The notes under the pieces were generated by a model. The model ran no database searches and was not told where the DNA came from. It worked only from the letters and a program-made list of their open reading frames with translations. From Alphaproteobacteria bacterium (GTDB lineage Bacteria; Pseudomonadota; Alphaproteobacteria; Sphingomonadales; Kordiimonadaceae): a stretch of DNA of 64,000 nucleotides. Positions 1 to 8,280 of the stretch are shown here, piece after piece. Each line of letters begins with the position of its first letter. Position 1 is the stretch's first letter. The stretch covers positions 41,920-105,919 of the forward strand of contig JAJFIS010000027.1 in NCBI GenBank assembly GCA_021774735.1, given 5' to 3'. Made by a program: the position numbers and the translations under genes.

Positions 1-1
1 T

Positions 2-1807
2 TATTTTTTCCAGCCGGGTCACCCTGACCGGACACACCCCCTAACGTCAGAGGAAAACCAGCGCATCACTATGGAACTGGCGAAATTTCATGCGAAAGCT
101 TTGGATAGCCGCGCGCAACCCTTTATAACCCAAGAACGTTTTGATGACTTTTATTATGGCAAAGCATCTGCCTACCCAGACGCCATGGGGGCAATTGGTC
201 TTTTGTTCGAGCAAAGCGCCGTACGCGGCCATGTCCGTGAATTTGGTGGTGTAAAGATTCGTTTCCGCGATGCCGTTGCCAATCATTTAGCCACATCGCT
301 TTCGTTGATGAAAGGGGCTGATGCCAACCGAGATGATATTTTGGCCCACCGCTTCAACGCTATGAAAAGGGGTGTTCAATTAGCTGCCAAGGACCCGGTG
401 AAAGCTTATGTATTTGCTGATGACGGGGACCCTGCGCGCGCAAAAAAACTATTGGATATTTTGGCTTTACATCAAATTCCGGTTTACGGCCTTAATAACG
501 ATATTCGAGTTGATGATGATATATTTCGGCCCGGCTATGCATGGGCCGTTAAAATGGATGGGGCTAAATACGGTCTAATACGATCTTTATTTGAAACTCG
601 AACCAGCTTTGGGGACACCATTTTTTATGATGTATCTAGTTGGAACTTACCTCTTGCGCTGAATTTGCCCTTTGCTCCATTGCGCAAATTAAAGAATATT
701 AGCACTGATCTTGCAATTATCTCTGATGAGGCGGCAGTCACTGCCATGAAGGCAAAGCCAGTTGCCTATGCCTTTGAATGGAATCAATATAGGGCCCCGC
801 ATTTGCTGCAGGCCTTGCTTTCAGGTGGCTTAAAGCCACGGTTGATGACCAAGGATTTTGCTGTGGATACGGAGGAAGGCAACATTCAAAAGTTTAAAGC
901 TGGGACTATAGTTATCCACCCTAAGACAGCAGATGATCATGAAAATATCCAGCAAATAATTGCCGAGCACTCTCAGGTGAGGGCATATGGCCTTGCCAGT
1001 GGGCTGACGGTATCAGGGCCAGACATGGGTTCCAGTGCCGTACGGGTGCTCAATCCCATTAAAGCGGCAATTTTGGTGGGTCCAGGGGTAAACCCTAGCG
1101 AGGCAGGCGAGGTTAGATTTGCGCTGGATCAAGCATTTTCTATGCCTGTTACTATTTTGGATGCTGACCGCCTCAGTGAAACTGATTTGACCTACTACAG
1201 CCATATTCTAATGGTCGATGGTCGCTATAAACAATGGGGTAACTATTCCAAGATACTGCAAAAGTGGGTGCAGTCAGGTGGGGTTATAATTGCACAGAAA
1301 AATGCGGCAACGTGGCTTGAAAAAACGGTTCTAACTAAGAATAAAAAAGCCAAGACAAAGGCCGCAAAGCAACCAGAAAAGAAAATTGCCGAAAGGCGCA
1401 GCTATCAAGACTATGAACAAGATCGCGGTAAAAGTACTATTTCAGGCGCTGTCTTATGGGCAAAAGCTGATCTGACACACCCATTAATGTTTGGTTTTGA
1501 GCGCGCAAAAATCCCGCTTTTCTATAATGCACGGTCCACGCTTAGTGTACCTAAAATACCATATGACATACCGCTTATATATGGGGATAAGTCTAAGGTT
1601 TTGGCCGCTGGTTACGCTGATCAGAAACTGCTGGATAAGATTGCAGGAACACCAGCAATAGCCTTGCACCGCGTTGGGACTGGCAAAATTGTATTGTTTA
1701 GCAATAACGTAAATTTCAGAGCTATTTGGATAGGAACCGAGCGATTATATGCTAATGCCCTGTTCTTCACCCAAGCTGTTGAAGGCCGCAGAAACTTAGA
1801 GCAGTAA
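2..1807 (+). CDS. M14-family zinc carboxypeptidase-like protein, 3' part (5' end outside window)
   Basis: The reading frame is open from the first bases of the window, with no stop before the ATG at 71, so this is the C-terminal part of a longer gene. The segment around 200-225 (GLLFEQSAVRG) resembles the strand that carries the catalytic glutamate (codon 209-211) in M14 metallocarboxypeptidases. The zinc-binding HxxE site would lie upstream of the window. The remaining ~500 residues match the long C-terminal extension of bacterial M14-like proteins, which ends in a glutamine-amidotransferase-like alpha/beta domain (around 1050-1800). A lysine-rich linker lies near 1330-1390. Such proteins are usually secreted. 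The family call rests on overall resemblance; the substrate is unknown. Confidence 0.72.
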   Translation, partial: YFFQPGHPDRTHPLTSEENQRITMELAKFHAKALDSRAQPFITQERFDDFYYGKASAYPDAMGAIGLLFEQSAVRGHVREFGGVKIRFRDAVANHLATSLSLMKGADANRDDILAHRFNAMKRGVQLAAKDPVKAYVFADDGDPARAKKLLDILALHQIPVYGLNNDIRVDDDIFRPGYAWAVKMDGAKYGLIRSLFETRTSFGDTIFYDVSSWNLPLALNLPFAPLRKLKNISTDLAIISDEAAVTAMKAKPVAYAFEWNQYRAPHLLQALLSGGLKPRLMTKDFAVDTEEGNIQKFKAGTIVIHPKTADDHENIQQIIAEHSQVRAYGLASGLTVSGPDMGSSAVRVLNPIKAAILVGPGVNPSEAGEVRFALDQAFSMPVTILDADRLSETDLTYYSHILMVDGRYKQWGNYSKILQKWVQSGGVIIAQKNAATWLEKTVLTKNKKAKTKAAKQPEKKIAERRSYQDYEQDRGKSTISGAVLWAKADLTHPLMFGFERAKIPLFYNARSTLSVPKIPYDIPLIYGDKSKVLAAGYADQKLLDKIAGTPAIALHRVGTGKIVLFSNNVNFRAIWIGTERLYANALFFTQAVEGRRNLEQ

Positions 1808-1840
1808 TAGGTTAGTTTAAGCAGCCTTCACTGATTAGCT

Positions 1841-2482
1841 TTAAGGTTGGATCAATTGGTATAGATGCAGGGTATCCATATATTCCTTCACCGCTACAAT
1901 CTGCCCACCTCTCACTGTGATCAGGAAGTGGTATTCGTTGGCATAAGTGCGACCATTAACATGTTTGCCATCGGACACAACTTCCACCGCAACCATGTCC
2001 CCTTCTGCGATCATTGATTTCACGGTTAGCTTCAAGCCATCTGGAAAGCCATTTTGGATGTTGCCTACAATTTGCAAATATTCAGCTTTGGTCTTGGTGC
2101 CTGAAAAGGGTAGGTTCCCCGGCACCCACCAACTGGCATCCTCGCTTACCATTTTAAAGGCTGCATCGATGTTTCCAGCACTAAATTCTTTAAAAAATTC
2201 GCTTACTAAATCTTTAGTCCCCATAATTTTCGCTCCTGATTTTGATGATAATTCAACGGTTTCATGCAAGGCACTGCAGCCATTTGCACAAGTATAAAGC
2301 TGGAGAGCTGATGCTAGTGCAACGACAGAATGCTTCTGGTCGCTAAAGAGGCCGGTAAAGTTTAAGTTTCTTATATTATCGATCTTGTTTTTTTCGTCTG
2401 TCATTAAGTCGTTGGAATGAATTTCACCATTGAAAACAAATAGATACGTAAAAATTATTATAGTATGTTTACTGATTGTCAT
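1841..2482 (-). CDS. SnoaL-like / NTF2-fold protein with possible secreted N-terminal extension
   Basis: Residues ~87-213 form a SnoaL-like NTF2-fold domain: an FFxxFSAGNIDAAF helix, a WWVPG turn, a central TVKSMIAEGDMVAVEV strand, and a C-terminal strand ending near YMDTLHLYQL. The first 25 residues look like a signal peptide (Lys5 followed by a hydrophobic stretch). There are two credible starts. The ATG at 2482 is preceded by AGGA. The in-frame ATG at 2224 is preceded by AGGAG with 8-base spacing and coincides with the start of the conserved domain, giving a 127-residue protein of usual family length. SnoaL-like proteins range from polyketide cyclases to ligand-binding proteins, so no reaction can be assigned. 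It is convergent with the M14 gene. Confidence 0.7.
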   Translation of the reverse strand: MTISKHTIIIFTYLFVFNGEIHSNDLMTDEKNKIDNIRNLNFTGLFSDQKHSVVALASALQLYTCANGCSALHETVELSSKSGAKIMGTKDLVSEFFKEFSAGNIDAAFKMVSEDASWWVPGNLPFSGTKTKAEYLQIVGNIQNGFPDGLKLTVKSMIAEGDMVAVEVVSDGKHVNGRTYANEYHFLITVRGGQIVAVKEYMDTLHLYQLIQP

Positions 2483-2630
2483 TGCATTAATTCCTAAGAA
2501 AGTATGCAGCTGAAATGCATGTAAAATTTTTACATTTTTCAGCTCGCTCGAAGATAAAGTTTAAAATATCATTGCTAGCATTTGTTGACAATATATAAAG
2601 CGCACATGCAGTTAGTTAATCATAAAAGCC

Positions 2631-2827
2631 TTGACGTAGCTCGCTGTTCACGACATAAGCAGCCCAACCGCGTGGCATAAGCCGCGCCTTCATCAGGTGG
2701 CGCTAAAAATGAAACATATTTCCCACATGCAGCGACGCTGCCTTATGCGACGACAATTGGTCTAGCCCTACCGCTATTCAATCCAATTATTCGATCGCTC
2801 ACCCGTCTTTTAAAACGGGTTTTTTTA
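2631..2827 (+). ncRNA. Candidate structured small RNA or leader ending at a terminator
   Basis: This lies within the 2483-2839 gap. A possible promoter (TTGACG at 2631-2636, 17 bases, CATAAG at 2654-2659) precedes a stretch that folds well. One hairpin has a 7-bp stem and an ATAA loop at about 2671-2690. A second has arms GCAGC/GCTGC near 2728-2741. The stretch ends in a Rho-independent terminator at 2801-2827. The implied transcript is about 160 nt. I do not recognise it as 6S RNA, SRP RNA or a known riboswitch. It could be an independent sRNA or an attenuating leader for the acetyltransferase 13 bases downstream. Confidence 0.35.
2801..2827 (+). terminator. Rho-independent terminator directly before the GNAT gene
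   Basis: ACCCGT (2801-2806) pairs with ACGGGT (2815-2820), and seven T residues follow. It sits 13 bases before the ATG of the next gene. It therefore either ends an upstream RNA or acts as an attenuator for that gene. Confidence 0.75.
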
Positions 2828-2839
2828 TGGGAAAAACCA

Positions 2840-3370
2840 ATGATTACTATCAGCCTTCAGTGTAGCCAAGACGCTGCACAAATTGAAAAATTACTCGATG
2901 ATGTGTTCGGGACAGACCGGCACACGAAAGCCTCTTACAGTGTCCGCAGTGGAGTTACTGCGATCGCTGAGCTGTCCTTCGTCGCCCGCATTGAAAACAG
3001 GGTTGTCGGCACCGTGCGTTTTTGGCCGGTTCAGGTTCAAGTGCGCAATAGCCGCGCCGTTACGCAGGCGCTGCTGCTTGGCCCCTTGGCGATTGACCCC
3101 ATGGTGCAGGGCTGCAAGCTTGGTAGCAAGTTGATGGAAGTGGCCTTGAGCACCGCCAAAGCCCATAAGGCTGGGCCAATTTTGCTGGTTGGGGCGGAGA
3201 GCTATTACAGTCGTTTTGGCTTCATGCGGCTATCTGACCACAGATTAGCGCTAACCGGTGGCTTTGATGCAGACCGTATATTGGTGCTGGCGGGTCATGC
3301 GCTTGCAAGCTTGCCAAAAGACGGCATCATTGAGCCTATGCCATCGCCTAAACGAACAATGGCGGCGTAA
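2840..3370 (+). CDS. GNAT-family N-acetyltransferase (YhbS-like)
   Basis: The 176-residue protein covers a single GNAT fold, the usual length for YhbS-like acetyltransferases. Visible features are the beta4 strand LLLGPLAIDPMVQG, followed by the acetyl-CoA pyrophosphate loop (GCKLGSKLM), and a late strand with SYYSRFGF as in YhbS relatives. The reaction would transfer acetyl from acetyl-CoA to an amine whose identity is unknown. The start at 2840 is the only one upstream of the fold and comes straight after a terminator, so read-through or a promoter inside the preceding non-coding region must drive it. Gene and flanks show no operon partner. Confidence 0.85.
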   Translation: MITISLQCSQDAAQIEKLLDDVFGTDRHTKASYSVRSGVTAIAELSFVARIENRVVGTVRFWPVQVQVRNSRAVTQALLLGPLAIDPMVQGCKLGSKLMEVALSTAKAHKAGPILLVGAESYYSRFGFMRLSDHRLALTGGFDADRILVLAGHALASLPKDGIIEPMPSPKRTMAA

Positions 3371-3485
3371 CTATGTTGGCAGTTCACGGTTAATGCCTAC
3401 GCTTTATTCTATCAACCACCCTGCATGTTTGCTTATAGTGGGCTATTGCAGACACAAATAATATTCAAGCAAGGTACCGATATAG

Positions 3486-4052
3486 GTGAGCGACAGCCCA
3501 AAATTTGATCTAAATGCCCTTATGAAGGCCGTGGGGGATCAGCGTTATCCGCCGGTTCATCTATGGAACCCGGATTTCTGCGGCGACATTGATATGGTCA
3601 TTAAGGCCGATGGGACGTGGTTTTATATGGGCACGCCGATTGGTCGGCAGAAGATGGTACGACTTTTCTCTACTGTTTTACGCCGCGATGAAGACGGGCG
3701 TTTTTACTTGGTCACTCCGGTTGAGAAAATTGGTATTCAGGTTGATGATGCGCCTTTTGTTGCTATTCGTGTGGATCAAATTAAGAGTGATAGTGGCCCC
3801 ATGTTGATTTTTGAGACCAATGTGGGGGATAAGGCAATCGCAGGGCCTGACAACCCCATCAGGGTGATGGTGGACCCTGTGAGCGCAGAACCACGGCCCT
3901 ATATTTTGGTGCGAGACAGGCTTGAAGCGCTGGTCACGCGCGCGGTATTTTATGAGCTCGTGGAGCTTGCCCATGAGCATGACGGCGAATTGTTTGTCAC
4001 CTCAAACGGCACTGACTTTTCACTTGGCCGTTTGGACGGAGTTGTAGCCTAA
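3486..4052 (+). CDS. DUF1285 domain-containing protein
   Basis: The 188-residue protein matches DUF1285. The pattern [15 protein letters not shown] is followed by a [10 protein letters not shown] segment and by [16 protein letters not shown], the family's most recognisable blocks. It begins at a GTG. Structural-genomics work on the family suggested a signalling or ligand-binding fold, but its function is not established. It overlaps the next gene by one base (TAATG), so it is probably translated with the CoA pyrophosphatase gene. This order (DUF1285, NUDIX, small membrane protein, cca) recurs in alphaproteobacteria. Confidence 0.88.
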   Translation: MSDSPKFDLNALMKAVGDQRYPPVHLWNPDFCGDIDMVIKADGTWFYMGTPIGRQKMVRLFSTVLRRDEDGRFYLVTPVEKIGIQVDDAPFVAIRVDQIKSDSGPMLIFETNVGDKAIAGPDNPIRVMVDPVSAEPRPYILVRDRLEALVTRAVFYELVELAHEHDGELFVTSNGTDFSLGRLDGVVA

Positions 4053-4666
4053 TGCGAAGCTTGATCGAGAAAGCCCTGTCACGTGATAATCCCGCTCGGC
4101 GCGGTATGCGCAGCGACTTGGATTTAAACATGGACTTGGCGGGCCATGCGGTTATGCCCACAAGCTATAAGCCTGCCGCTGTTTTGGTGCCACTAGTGGA
4201 ACGTAGCGGTGATCTAACGGTGCTTTTGACCAAACGTACCCACCAATTGCAAACCCACGCAGGCCAAGTTGCCTTCCCCGGTGGGCGGGTTGACCCGGAA
4301 GACGCCGATGATACCGCTTGCGCCTTGCGGGAGACCCACGAGGAGATTGGCCTAGCGCGGGAGCATATTGATATTGCGGGCATGCTCGACCAACATAAAA
4401 CGGGCACGGGTTATTTGATCACCCCAATCGTTGGCTTTGTAACCCCGCCGTTTGAACTGATAGCTGAGCCGGGTGAGGTGGAAGCGATTTTTGAAGTGCC
4501 GCTCTCTGTGATACTCGCTGATGGAGCACTGGCGACCGAAAGCATGCATTATAAAGGACATTTGCGTCACTACTATGCAATGCAGTATGATGGCTATAAT
4601 ATTTGGGGTGCAACGGCGGCAATTTTGGTAGGATTGAAACAGCTGGTGGAAGCCACACAGATTTAA
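4052..4666 (+). CDS. CoA pyrophosphatase-like NUDIX hydrolase (NudL type)
   Basis: The 204-residue protein has the NudL/CoAse arrangement: an upstream LLTKRTHQLQTHAGQVAFPGG motif typical of CoA pyrophosphatases, then a NUDIX box around residues 77-100 with RETHEEIGL carrying the metal-binding glutamates. The expected reaction is hydrolysis of CoA or acyl-CoA to phosphopantetheine and 3',5'-ADP, a housekeeping activity. The start overlaps the DUF1285 stop by one base, and the following membrane-protein gene begins 9 bases after the stop, consistent with one operon running to cca. Confidence 0.9.
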   Translation: MRSLIEKALSRDNPARRGMRSDLDLNMDLAGHAVMPTSYKPAAVLVPLVERSGDLTVLLTKRTHQLQTHAGQVAFPGGRVDPEDADDTACALRETHEEIGLAREHIDIAGMLDQHKTGTGYLITPIVGFVTPPFELIAEPGEVEAIFEVPLSVILADGALATESMHYKGHLRHYYAMQYDGYNIWGATAAILVGLKQLVEATQI

Positions 4667-4675
4667 GGAGTGCGC

Positions 4676-4909
4676 ATGGCACTTTTAATTACGCGAATAC
4701 TTTTAATGACTTTACCCGTTTTGCTGCTGATTTGGTGGCTGCGGAAACGGGCAAAATCTGGCGGTGGTGCGGATGCTAAAGATCTTGTGCCTGTCGCGTT
4801 TGGTATTTTAGGTGTCTTTATTTTATTACTTGTTGCCATTAAAATATCTGGACCCGGCGAATTGTCACCGCGTTTGGATGTAACCAAAATAGAGCAAAGC
4901 CAACCTTGA
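4676..4909 (+). CDS. Small two-helix membrane protein (resembles DUF6111)
   Basis: This 77-residue protein has two hydrophobic segments (about residues 2-22 and 41-60) separated by a basic, glycine-rich loop (RKRAKSGGG). I chose ATG 4676 because AAGGAG lies 5 bases upstream; a GTG at 4670 is less likely because it overlaps that site. Its place between the NUDIX and cca genes, its size and its topology fit the DUF6111 family of alphaproteobacteria, for which no function is known. The stop overlaps the proposed TTG start of cca. Confidence 0.75.
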   Translation: MALLITRILLMTLPVLLLIWWLRKRAKSGGGADAKDLVPVAFGILGVFILLLVAIKISGPGELSPRLDVTKIEQSQP

Positions 4910-6081
4910 CCCTTACATCATCATTTGATGCCCCGTGGATGCATTTGCCCCTTGTTAAGGCAGTGGAGGCGGCGCTTGGGCCGGCCAATGTGCGTTTTGT
5001 TGGTGGCGCCGTGCGTGATACGTTAAAAGGCTTGCCGATTAAAGATATTGATATAGCGACTGCCCTTAAACCAGATGCTGTGGTGGCAGCCCTGGAAGAA
5101 GCGGATATTCAAGTGGCGTTGACCGGTCTGCAACATGGGACGGTCACAGCACATGGCGGTGGTAGCTCGGTGGAAGTTACGACGCTGCGAGTGGATATGG
5201 AAACCGATGGGCGACATGCGGTTGTTGCCTATACAGATGACTGGCAAAAGGATGCAGAGCGCCGTGATTTTACCATCAATGCACTTTATGTAGATCCCTA
5301 TGGTCGGCTGTATGATCCTGTGGGTGGGGCGCATGACCTGCAAGCGGGCTTGGTGCGCTTTATAGGTAACGCCAAAGACCGCATCGAAGAAGATGGCCTG
5401 CGTATTCTGCGTTTTTTCCGTTTTTATGCTCATTATGGTCGTGGCCCTGTGGATGCAGATGTCTTATCGGTCATGCGCGCAAAGGCTGGGATGATAGCGA
5501 AGCTTTCAGTTGAACGGGTGCGGGATGAAATATTCAAACTGCTGGCAGCGGGTGATCCATTATCAGCACTGCAAATGATGGACCAAGCCGGGCTGATAAA
5601 GCCAATATTTGGCATGCCGATTGATCTAAGCCAGCTTGCCCAAGCTTTGTCCGCTGAAACTAGTCACCCAATTCGTGCCCTGCGGCGTTTGGCGGCCCTG
5701 TTGCCTGAGGGGCAAGATACTCTGCGTGAATTTGCCGCTCATTTTAAACTATCAGTGGCGCAGCGTAAGCATTTGTTGGCAGTTGGTGCCGCCCGAGATG
5801 ACGTTGCAGAAAATCAATATGGCGTTCGAGCGCTGCAATATTTATATGGCAGGGAACCTCTGCTGGACGCTTTTATCATTGCGAGGCCCAAATTGCTTGC
5901 CACATGGAATATTACGCCAGATAGCATTTTCCCGCTGATGGGTCGTGACCTCATCGCACTTGGTGTTGAACCCGGGGTCGAGATGGGCGCTATGTTAGAC
6001 GAGGCCAAAATCCAATGGTTGACCAGTGATTGCCAGCTGGATCAAGCGGAGCTTCTGTCGTTGTTACAAAGCCATAACTAG
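4906..6081 (+). CDS. cca: CCA tRNA nucleotidyltransferase
   Basis: The protein adds or repairs the 3'-CCA of tRNAs using CTP and ATP. The class II nucleotidyltransferase head shows FVGGAVRDTL and, about ten residues on, the metal-binding DID (KDIDIAT). The neck has RRDFTINAL and the motif EEDGLRILRFFRFYAHYG. The C-terminal helical body accounts for the rest of the 391 residues, normal for alphaproteobacterial enzymes. A TTG start at 4906 overlapping the previous stop is proposed because the residues before the first in-frame ATG (4939) look like the usual N-terminus (SFDAPW). That choice is not certain. Confidence 0.92.
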   Translation: MTLTSSFDAPWMHLPLVKAVEAALGPANVRFVGGAVRDTLKGLPIKDIDIATALKPDAVVAALEEADIQVALTGLQHGTVTAHGGGSSVEVTTLRVDMETDGRHAVVAYTDDWQKDAERRDFTINALYVDPYGRLYDPVGGAHDLQAGLVRFIGNAKDRIEEDGLRILRFFRFYAHYGRGPVDADVLSVMRAKAGMIAKLSVERVRDEIFKLLAAGDPLSALQMMDQAGLIKPIFGMPIDLSQLAQALSAETSHPIRALRRLAALLPEGQDTLREFAAHFKLSVAQRKHLLAVGAARDDVAENQYGVRALQYLYGREPLLDAFIIARPKLLATWNITPDSIFPLMGRDLIALGVEPGVEMGAMLDEAKIQWLTSDCQLDQAELLSLLQSHN

Positions 6082-6085
6082 TGGT

Positions 6086-6955
6086 TTATGGCCATTTGGC
6101 CTCGGGTGGCAGGGACATTAAAATAGCATCCACATTGCCACCGGTCTTTAAACCAAAACTGGTACCCCGGTCATAAACTAGGTTAAATTCCGCATAAAGC
6201 CCTCGGTATTCTAATAGTTTTTCGCGCTCTGCGTCAGTCCAAGCTTCGTTCATATGGCGGCGAACAAGGGCTGGATATATTTCATTAAAGCTGCGGCCAA
6301 CGTCCTGGGTGAAGGCAAAATCGGCGGCCCAATCACCGCTAGCCAACTGGTCATAGAATATACCGCCTTCGCCGCGTGGTTTATTGCGGTGGGGGATGAA
6401 GAAATATTCGTCACACCACTTTTTAAAGCGCTCATAATAACTGTCACCGTGGCGGTGACAGGCGGCCTTAAAAGCAGCATGGAAGTCAGCGGTGTCTTTC
6501 ACAATGGGCAAGGCAGTGTTCAGGTCAGCGCCGCCGCCGAACCAAGCTTTTTGGGTGCTAATAAAGCGCGTGTTCATATGTACGGCGGGCACACGCGGGC
6601 TGTTCATATGGGCAACAAGCGATACCCCAGTGGCAAAAAAGCTCGGATCTTTGTCCGCGCCGGGCATGTTTTTGGCGAATTCAGGCTCAAAAGTACCGTG
6701 AACGGTGGAAATATTGACGCCGACTTTCTCGAAGACCCGCCCGCCGCGCATGATTGACATAGTGCCGCCGCCGCCTTCAGCGCCGTCACTTTGGTTGGTG
6801 CGCTGCCAGCTTTTACGCTCAAACCGACCAGGCTCACGGTTAGACAAAGGGCCTGTGCAGTCATCTTCAATCGCTTCGAAGGACGCACAAATTTGGTCTC
6901 GGAGCTCTTTGAACCATGCACTCGCTGTTTGTTTTTCTGTGTCGTTGGACATCAA
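6086..6955 (-). CDS. hemF: Oxygen-dependent coproporphyrinogen-III oxidase
   Basis: HemF converts coproporphyrinogen III to protoporphyrinogen IX with O2 in haem synthesis. The 289-residue sequence shows [20 protein letters not shown] near the N-terminus, HMNTRF and [10 protein letters not shown] in the middle, the [21 protein letters not shown] segment, and the C-terminal [14 protein letters not shown] signature. All belong to the aerobic enzyme. It lies 16 bases downstream of trmL on the same strand, so the two are likely co-transcribed. It converges with cca, with only 4 bases between the stops. Confidence 0.96.
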   Translation of the reverse strand: MMSNDTEKQTASAWFKELRDQICASFEAIEDDCTGPLSNREPGRFERKSWQRTNQSDGAEGGGGTMSIMRGGRVFEKVGVNISTVHGTFEPEFAKNMPGADKDPSFFATGVSLVAHMNSPRVPAVHMNTRFISTQKAWFGGGADLNTALPIVKDTADFHAAFKAACHRHGDSYYERFKKWCDEYFFIPHRNKPRGEGGIFYDQLASGDWAADFAFTQDVGRSFNEIYPALVRRHMNEAWTDAEREKLLEYRGLYAEFNLVYDRGTSFGLKTGGNVDAILMSLPPEAKWP

Positions 6956-6971
6956 GTTTTCTCTTTCTTAA

Positions 6972-7421
6972 TTAACGGCGCGTTTGGCGCAATGCTTCGC
7001 CCAAAACCATCGCCGCAGATATGGCAACATTTAAACTACGCAGCTGCGGTTGCATGGGTATTATCAGGCGCATATCGGCGGTAGCATGAACCGCTTCAGG
7101 CACACCAGCGGATTCTTGGCCCAAAAGCAAAATATCATCTTTGCTGTATAGGGCGTCGCAGTAAGGCGTGCTTGCTTTTGTGCTCAACAGCGCCAAGCGC
7201 CCCCCATCAGCCTCGCGCCATGCCTCAAAAGCTTCAAAGTCCACATGGCGGGTAATGTTCACATGATCGACATAATCCATCGCAGCACGGCGTAATGCTT
7301 TGACCGAAAAAGGAAAGCCGCAAGGTTCAATGATATGGACATCAACGCCCATACAGGCACCAAGGCGCAGAATCGTTCCAGTGTTTTGGGGCTGGTCTGG
7401 TTGGTATAAAGCCAGTCGCAT
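6972..7421 (-). CDS. trmL: tRNA (cytidine(34)-2'-O)-methyltransferase, SPOUT family
   Basis: TrmL methylates the ribose of the wobble base in tRNA-Leu isoacceptors using SAM. The 149 residues are a stand-alone SPOUT domain. The N-terminus LYQPDQPQNTGTILRLGACMG is the family motif. The trefoil-knot segments DILLLGQESAGVP and IIPMQPQLRSLNVAISAAMVLGEALRQ bind SAM and form the dimer. The start at 7421 gives the standard length. It is the first gene of a short trmL-hemF unit reading away from petABC. Confidence 0.94.
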   Translation of the reverse strand: MRLALYQPDQPQNTGTILRLGACMGVDVHIIEPCGFPFSVKALRRAAMDYVDHVNITRHVDFEAFEAWREADGGRLALLSTKASTPYCDALYSKDDILLLGQESAGVPEAVHATADMRLIIPMQPQLRSLNVAISAAMVLGEALRQTRR

Positions 7422-7724
7422 GCAGTGCTGCCTATTAATAAATTTATTATTTGGTCGTCTATATTTGACCGCCTACATACGTTCTATCTAGTTAATTGTC
7501 TTCTTTTTTCAGAAATATGGCATAAATTCTTGCCACCAGCCTTTTCGACCATTAAACAAAAGCTAAGTCGCTGAATGAAATGCATTTGGCGGCGCATGCG
7601 CATGTTAGGTATCTGTCGGATGGGACAAATGCAATAACAGGCACATGTGGGGTAGCCAGTGCGCTGTTATTTGCACATGGCAGTTACTGATTATCTTCAG
7701 GGAATTCCTTGTAGGGAAACATAC
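7422..7724. other. Divergent intergenic region between trmL and petA
   Basis: These 303 bases must hold the promoters for trmL (minus) and petABC (plus). I see a palindrome GCGCATGCGC at 7592-7601 and a TTGACC at 7465-7470 without a convincing -10 partner. There is no ORF with coding character and no recognised RNA. The petA ribosome-binding site (AGGGA, about 7713-7717) lies 8 bases before the chosen ATG. Confidence 0.4.
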
Positions 7725-8267
7725 ATGACCACTATTGAAACAACGAACGAACATGATGAAGGCGCGACCCGTCGCGATTTCTTGAATGTTTTTGCTGTCG
7801 TCGGGAGTGCTGTTGGCACTGCCGCTTTTGTTTGGCCACTGGTTGACCAAATGAACCCAGCCGCAGACACTCTCGCCCTTGCCTCGATTGAGGTAGATTT
7901 AAGCGCCGTTGAAGAAGGCCAATCGGTAAAAGTGAAATGGCGCGGAAAGCCCGTTTTTGTTCGCCACCGTACTGCGGCTGAAATTGCAACAGCGAAAGCC
8001 GATGATGGGGCGTCTGACCTGAAAGATCCAGAGAGCGACGCTGACCGCGTAACAGCGGGTAAGGAACAATGGCTCGTAATGGTGGGTGTATGCACTCACC
8101 TTGGCTGTGTTCCGCTTGGGCAACAGGGTGAATATGGTGGCTGGTTCTGCCCGTGCCATGGTTCACACTATGATACATCTGGGCGTATCAGGAAAGGCCC
8201 GGCACCGAAAAACCTTGAAGTGCCGAGCTATAGTTTCCTGAGCGACACGCGCGTATTAATTGGTTAA
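7725..8267 (+). CDS. petA: Ubiquinol-cytochrome c reductase iron-sulfur (Rieske) subunit
   Basis: This is the 2Fe-2S subunit of the bc1 complex, which passes electrons from ubiquinol to cytochrome c1. An N-terminal twin-arginine motif (TRRDFLN) precedes the single membrane anchor ([19 protein letters not shown]). The Rieske ligands are in box I CTHLGC and box [11 protein letters not shown], with the following G-x-G-P-A-P proline loop. The protein is 180 residues, normal for the family. ATG 7725 is preferred over an upstream in-frame start because of AGGGA at 8-base spacing and the normal N-terminus. petB follows after 13 bases. Confidence 0.96.
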   Translation: MTTIETTNEHDEGATRRDFLNVFAVVGSAVGTAAFVWPLVDQMNPAADTLALASIEVDLSAVEEGQSVKVKWRGKPVFVRHRTAAEIATAKADDGASDLKDPESDADRVTAGKEQWLVMVGVCTHLGCVPLGQQGEYGGWFCPCHGSHYDTSGRIRKGPAPKNLEVPSYSFLSDTRVLIG

Positions 8268-8280
8268 GGGGGAGTTTGAT

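Noticed and set aside
7592..7601. GCGCATGCGC palindrome upstream of petA
   Set aside because: Alternating-purine/pyrimidine palindromes arise easily, and no repeat or promoter context supports it as a binding site.
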